This document shows, one piece after another, positions 5,188 through 6,714 of a DNA stretch of 6,714 nucleotides. Positions within the stretch are counted from its first letter, which is position 1. The number at the start of each line of letters is the position of its first letter. The notes below the pieces were generated by a model. The model saw nothing but the letters and a program-made list of their open reading frames with translations. It was not told where the DNA came from and made no database searches. The position numbers and the translations under genes are program-made. Origin of the DNA: Ruminococcus difficilis. Its GTDB lineage: Bacteria; Bacillota_A; Clostridia; Oscillospirales; Acutalibacteraceae. The stretch spans positions 1-6,714 of the forward strand of contig NZ_JAEQMG010000028.1 of the NCBI RefSeq assembly GCF_016680995.1, given 5' to 3'.

Positions 5188-5592
5188 ATGATATCCACAA
5201 AGGGAAGATACGCTCTCAGGGTTATGATGGACCTCGCGGAGCAAAATTCCGACAGCTATATTCCGCTCAAGGAGATAGCCGAGCGTCAGGGAATCTCAAA
5301 AAAATACCTCGAAATGATAGTAAAAGAGCTGGTGAGCGCAAAGCTGCTGATAGGCGTGAGCGGCAAGGGCGGCGGCTATAAGCTCTCGCGAAAGCCCGGG
5401 GAATACTCGGTCGGCGAGATTTTGACCGTAACCGAGGGAACCCTCGCGGTTGTAGCCTGTCTATCGGAAAGCGCCGAACAGTGTCCGCGTGCCGAAGGCT
5501 GCGCGACGCTGCCGATGTGGTCGGAGCTTAACCAAATGATTCACGACTTCTTCTACTCAAAAAAGCTGACAGACCTGACAGAGCAAAAATAA
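5188..5592 (+). CDS. iscR: Rrf2-family transcription regulator, IscR-type
   Basis: A 134-residue DNA-binding regulator. The N-terminus MISTKGRYALRVMMDLAEQ and the winged helix at about 1-65 (PLKEIAERQGISKKYLEMIVKEL recognition region, then GGGYKLSR wing at 61-68) are classic Rrf2. Three cysteines, C91, C99 and C105, form the cluster-binding patch with spacing C-x7-C-x5-C, close to the C-x5-C-x5-C of Escherichia coli IscR; this argues for a [2Fe-2S] sensor and against the cysteine-poor CymR. The residue matching the fourth ligand, His107 of E. coli IscR, appears to be leucine (L108). The gene is divergent from iscSU, with matching operators over both promoters, so it likely represses both when clusters are plentiful. 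The start is ATG 5188, supported by AAGGAG. A strong terminator begins 3 bases after the stop. Confidence 0.9.
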   Translation: MISTKGRYALRVMMDLAEQNSDSYIPLKEIAERQGISKKYLEMIVKELVSAKLLIGVSGKGGGYKLSRKPGEYSVGEILTVTEGTLAVVACLSESAEQCPRAEGCATLPMWSELNQMIHDFFYSKKLTDLTEQK

Positions 5593-5594
5593 AC

Positions 5595-5634
5595 GCGGCA
5601 GACCTCGAGAGGACATGAGGTCTGCCGCATTTTT
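5595..5634. terminator. Bidirectional rho-independent terminator between convergent genes
   Basis: GCGGCAGACCTC (5595-5606) pairs perfectly with GAGGTCTGCCGC (5617-5628) around a 10-base loop, followed on the plus strand by ATTTTT. On the minus strand the stem is followed by GTTTATTTTT, so it can stop both iscR and the convergent hydrolase transcript. It fits almost exactly in the 41 bases between the two stop codons and overlaps the final base of the hydrolase stop. Confidence 0.92.
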
Positions 5635-6698
5635 CAGAAATCCTTTATATCAAGGTGATACACGTTGTCAAAATCCATATCGACGGAGATATCCATCGAG
5701 AAGTCCGTCAGGTGATAGACGATCGACCACTCGGTGTGAATATTCTCGTCCACCTCCTGCTTGACGTCCTCGAGCAAATCCATAGCGTCCTCAGCGGTGT
5801 TTTCGGACTTTTCGCCGAGCGCCTTGTACAAAGTGTCAAAGCGTTCGCAGTTACCTGTGGGGCCAAGCTCCGCCAATCCGGTGGTGAGCCTGAAATTGGT
5901 GCAGATCGGGCTTTTTACAAACTTCATCTTGCCCTTGTGCCATTCGATTACCGCGCCGTCGCCGCTTGCGTCGGCAACGAAGATATGCTGCGTCCAGCCG
6001 TGACCGGTGTGGATATCGTAATTTCCGAGCAGCTCGACCGCCTCGTCAACCGTCGCGGCGCGGTCCATAAGCAGCCTGATCGCCATCGTCACGGTCAGGT
6101 CGGGATTGCCGGTGTCCATGTGGGTTTCGCCCATGTCGAGGTCGAGAAGCGCGGCGAACAAGCCCTTTTCGTTCACTCCGTCCACCCCGAGATAAGGCGC
6201 GGCAAGCATGGCGGCTCTGCCCTCAAGACTCGTGGTCGCATAGGCGCTGCCCTCACCGACGTTGAGCATATCGGTGGAAGCGGTGGTAATCGAAGCGTAG
6301 CCGTTGTTGGGATGGGTGTAAACGCAGATGGTGTCGGTGCCGCCCAAGCCGAAGCTGCGACCGCCGAGGTACTTGCCGTCGGGAGTTTTGGTGACGAAGG
6401 CGCTGCAGGCGTATTTCTCGAGGTTACCGTCGATCTGATAACCGAAAAACATATCGTCGCAGACGAATTTCAGCAAATCGTTCTCGGTCTTGATGTTCGA
6501 TTCGAGAGCCTTGTCGAGGTGGTAGTCCTGCTGAAAATTCATCGTGTACAAATCGCTGCCGACATGCTTTATGCTCGCCATCGTCGCGATTCGTCCGTAC
6601 AGGATGAACGCGGCTGCCGCGATTGTCACCACAAGCGCGCCCAAAAGGCTGAACAGCGATATTTTAATAATTCTCTTTGCCTTGCTTTTCTTTTTCAT
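5634..6698 (-). CDS. Membrane-anchored linear amide C-N hydrolase (Ntn-type, choloylglycine hydrolase-like)
   Basis: A 354-residue protein. Residues 1-11 are strongly basic and 12-34 form one hydrophobic membrane segment or uncleaved signal, so the rest should lie outside the membrane. The Ntn-hydrolase part begins at YACSAFVTKTPDGKYLGGRSFG. C98 is the likely nucleophile, and R114 lies 16 residues on, as Arg18 does from Cys2 in bile salt hydrolases. Other family marks are NEKGL (176-180), CTNF with N268, and ERFDTLY with R286, then TEWSIVYHL near the C-terminus. By eye, the bile-salt-hydrolase Asp21 position is G117 and Asn82 is D186, so bile salt hydrolysis should not be assumed. Substrates in this family include conjugated bile salts, penicillins and N-acyl amides; here the substrate is unknown. 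The ATG at 6698 has AGGAG 9 bases upstream. The gene seems monocistronic and is convergent with iscR. Confidence 0.82.
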   Translation of the reverse strand: MKKKSKAKRIIKISLFSLLGALVVTIAAAAFILYGRIATMASIKHVGSDLYTMNFQQDYHLDKALESNIKTENDLLKFVCDDMFFGYQIDGNLEKYACSAFVTKTPDGKYLGGRSFGLGGTDTICVYTHPNNGYASITTASTDMLNVGEGSAYATTSLEGRAAMLAAPYLGVDGVNEKGLFAALLDLDMGETHMDTGNPDLTVTMAIRLLMDRAATVDEAVELLGNYDIHTGHGWTQHIFVADASGDGAVIEWHKGKMKFVKSPICTNFRLTTGLAELGPTGNCERFDTLYKALGEKSENTAEDAMDLLEDVKQEVDENIHTEWSIVYHLTDFSMDISVDMDFDNVYHLDIKDF

Positions 6699-6707
6699 TT
6701 TGGCACT

Positions 6708-6712
6708 CTCCT
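6708..6712 (-). promoter_or_regulatory. Ribosome binding site of the amide hydrolase
   Basis: On the minus strand AGGAG (6712-6708) precedes the ATG at 6698 by 9 bases. The window ends two bases further on, so the promoter is not visible. Confidence 0.75.
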
Positions 6713-6714
6713 AA

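Overview
The window looks like a piece of a gut or rumen Firmicutes (Clostridia) genome, most likely a Ruminococcus-like Oscillospiraceae member. The pointers are an exported protein with a PTEA-repeat linker, strong AGGAG-type ribosome binding sites, sigma-A-type promoters, a clostridial iscR/iscS/iscU set and a bacterial class C (IIC) group II intron. This placement is inference from style and gene content; no rRNA or marker gene is present. The first 14 bases match the 3' end of an Illumina TruSeq adapter, so the left edge is a contig end with untrimmed adapter and the upstream region of the first gene is missing.

Layout, left to right. (1) Bases 23-1534 (+) encode a secreted protein with a signal peptide, an unidentified N-terminal region, a PTEA-repeat linker and a C-terminal CAP (SCP/PR1) domain. 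(2) Bases 1548-1580 form a perfect 16-bp-arm hairpin, a terminator that originally served two convergent transcripts. (3) Bases 1586-3470 are an apparently complete group IIC intron: GTGCG 5' end, domain I with a candidate EBS1, an endonuclease-less reverse transcriptase/maturase (1984-3393), domain V with a CGC triad, and domain VI with a bulged branch-point A. It sits directly behind the terminator hairpin, as IIC introns do. (4) Bases 3462-5057 (-) hold iscS then iscU, the cysteine desulfurase and Fe-S scaffold. (5) Bases 5086-5170 are a divergent control region with two promoters, each covered by a 27-bp operator copy (ACCTATT-N13-AATAGGT). (6) Bases 5188-5592 (+) encode an IscR-type Rrf2 regulator. 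(7) Bases 5595-5634 are a bidirectional terminator. (8) Bases 5634-6698 (-) encode a membrane-anchored Ntn-type linear amide C-N hydrolase.

How the parts work together. IscS supplies sulfur to IscU for Fe-S cluster assembly. IscR probably senses cluster status and represses both iscSU and itself through the paired operators. The most notable observation is at the intron/iscU junction. The iscU stop codon and its last two sense codons lie inside the intron's 3' end on the opposite strand, and the stop codon is the complement of the domain VI branch-point region. Removing the intron in silico restores an iscU tail that ends in KYTRL and stops inside the terminator hairpin. The insertion therefore changed the scaffold protein's C-terminus, split the terminator's U-tract, and placed the iscSU terminator about 1.9 kb away, so that antisense transcription across the intron is expected.
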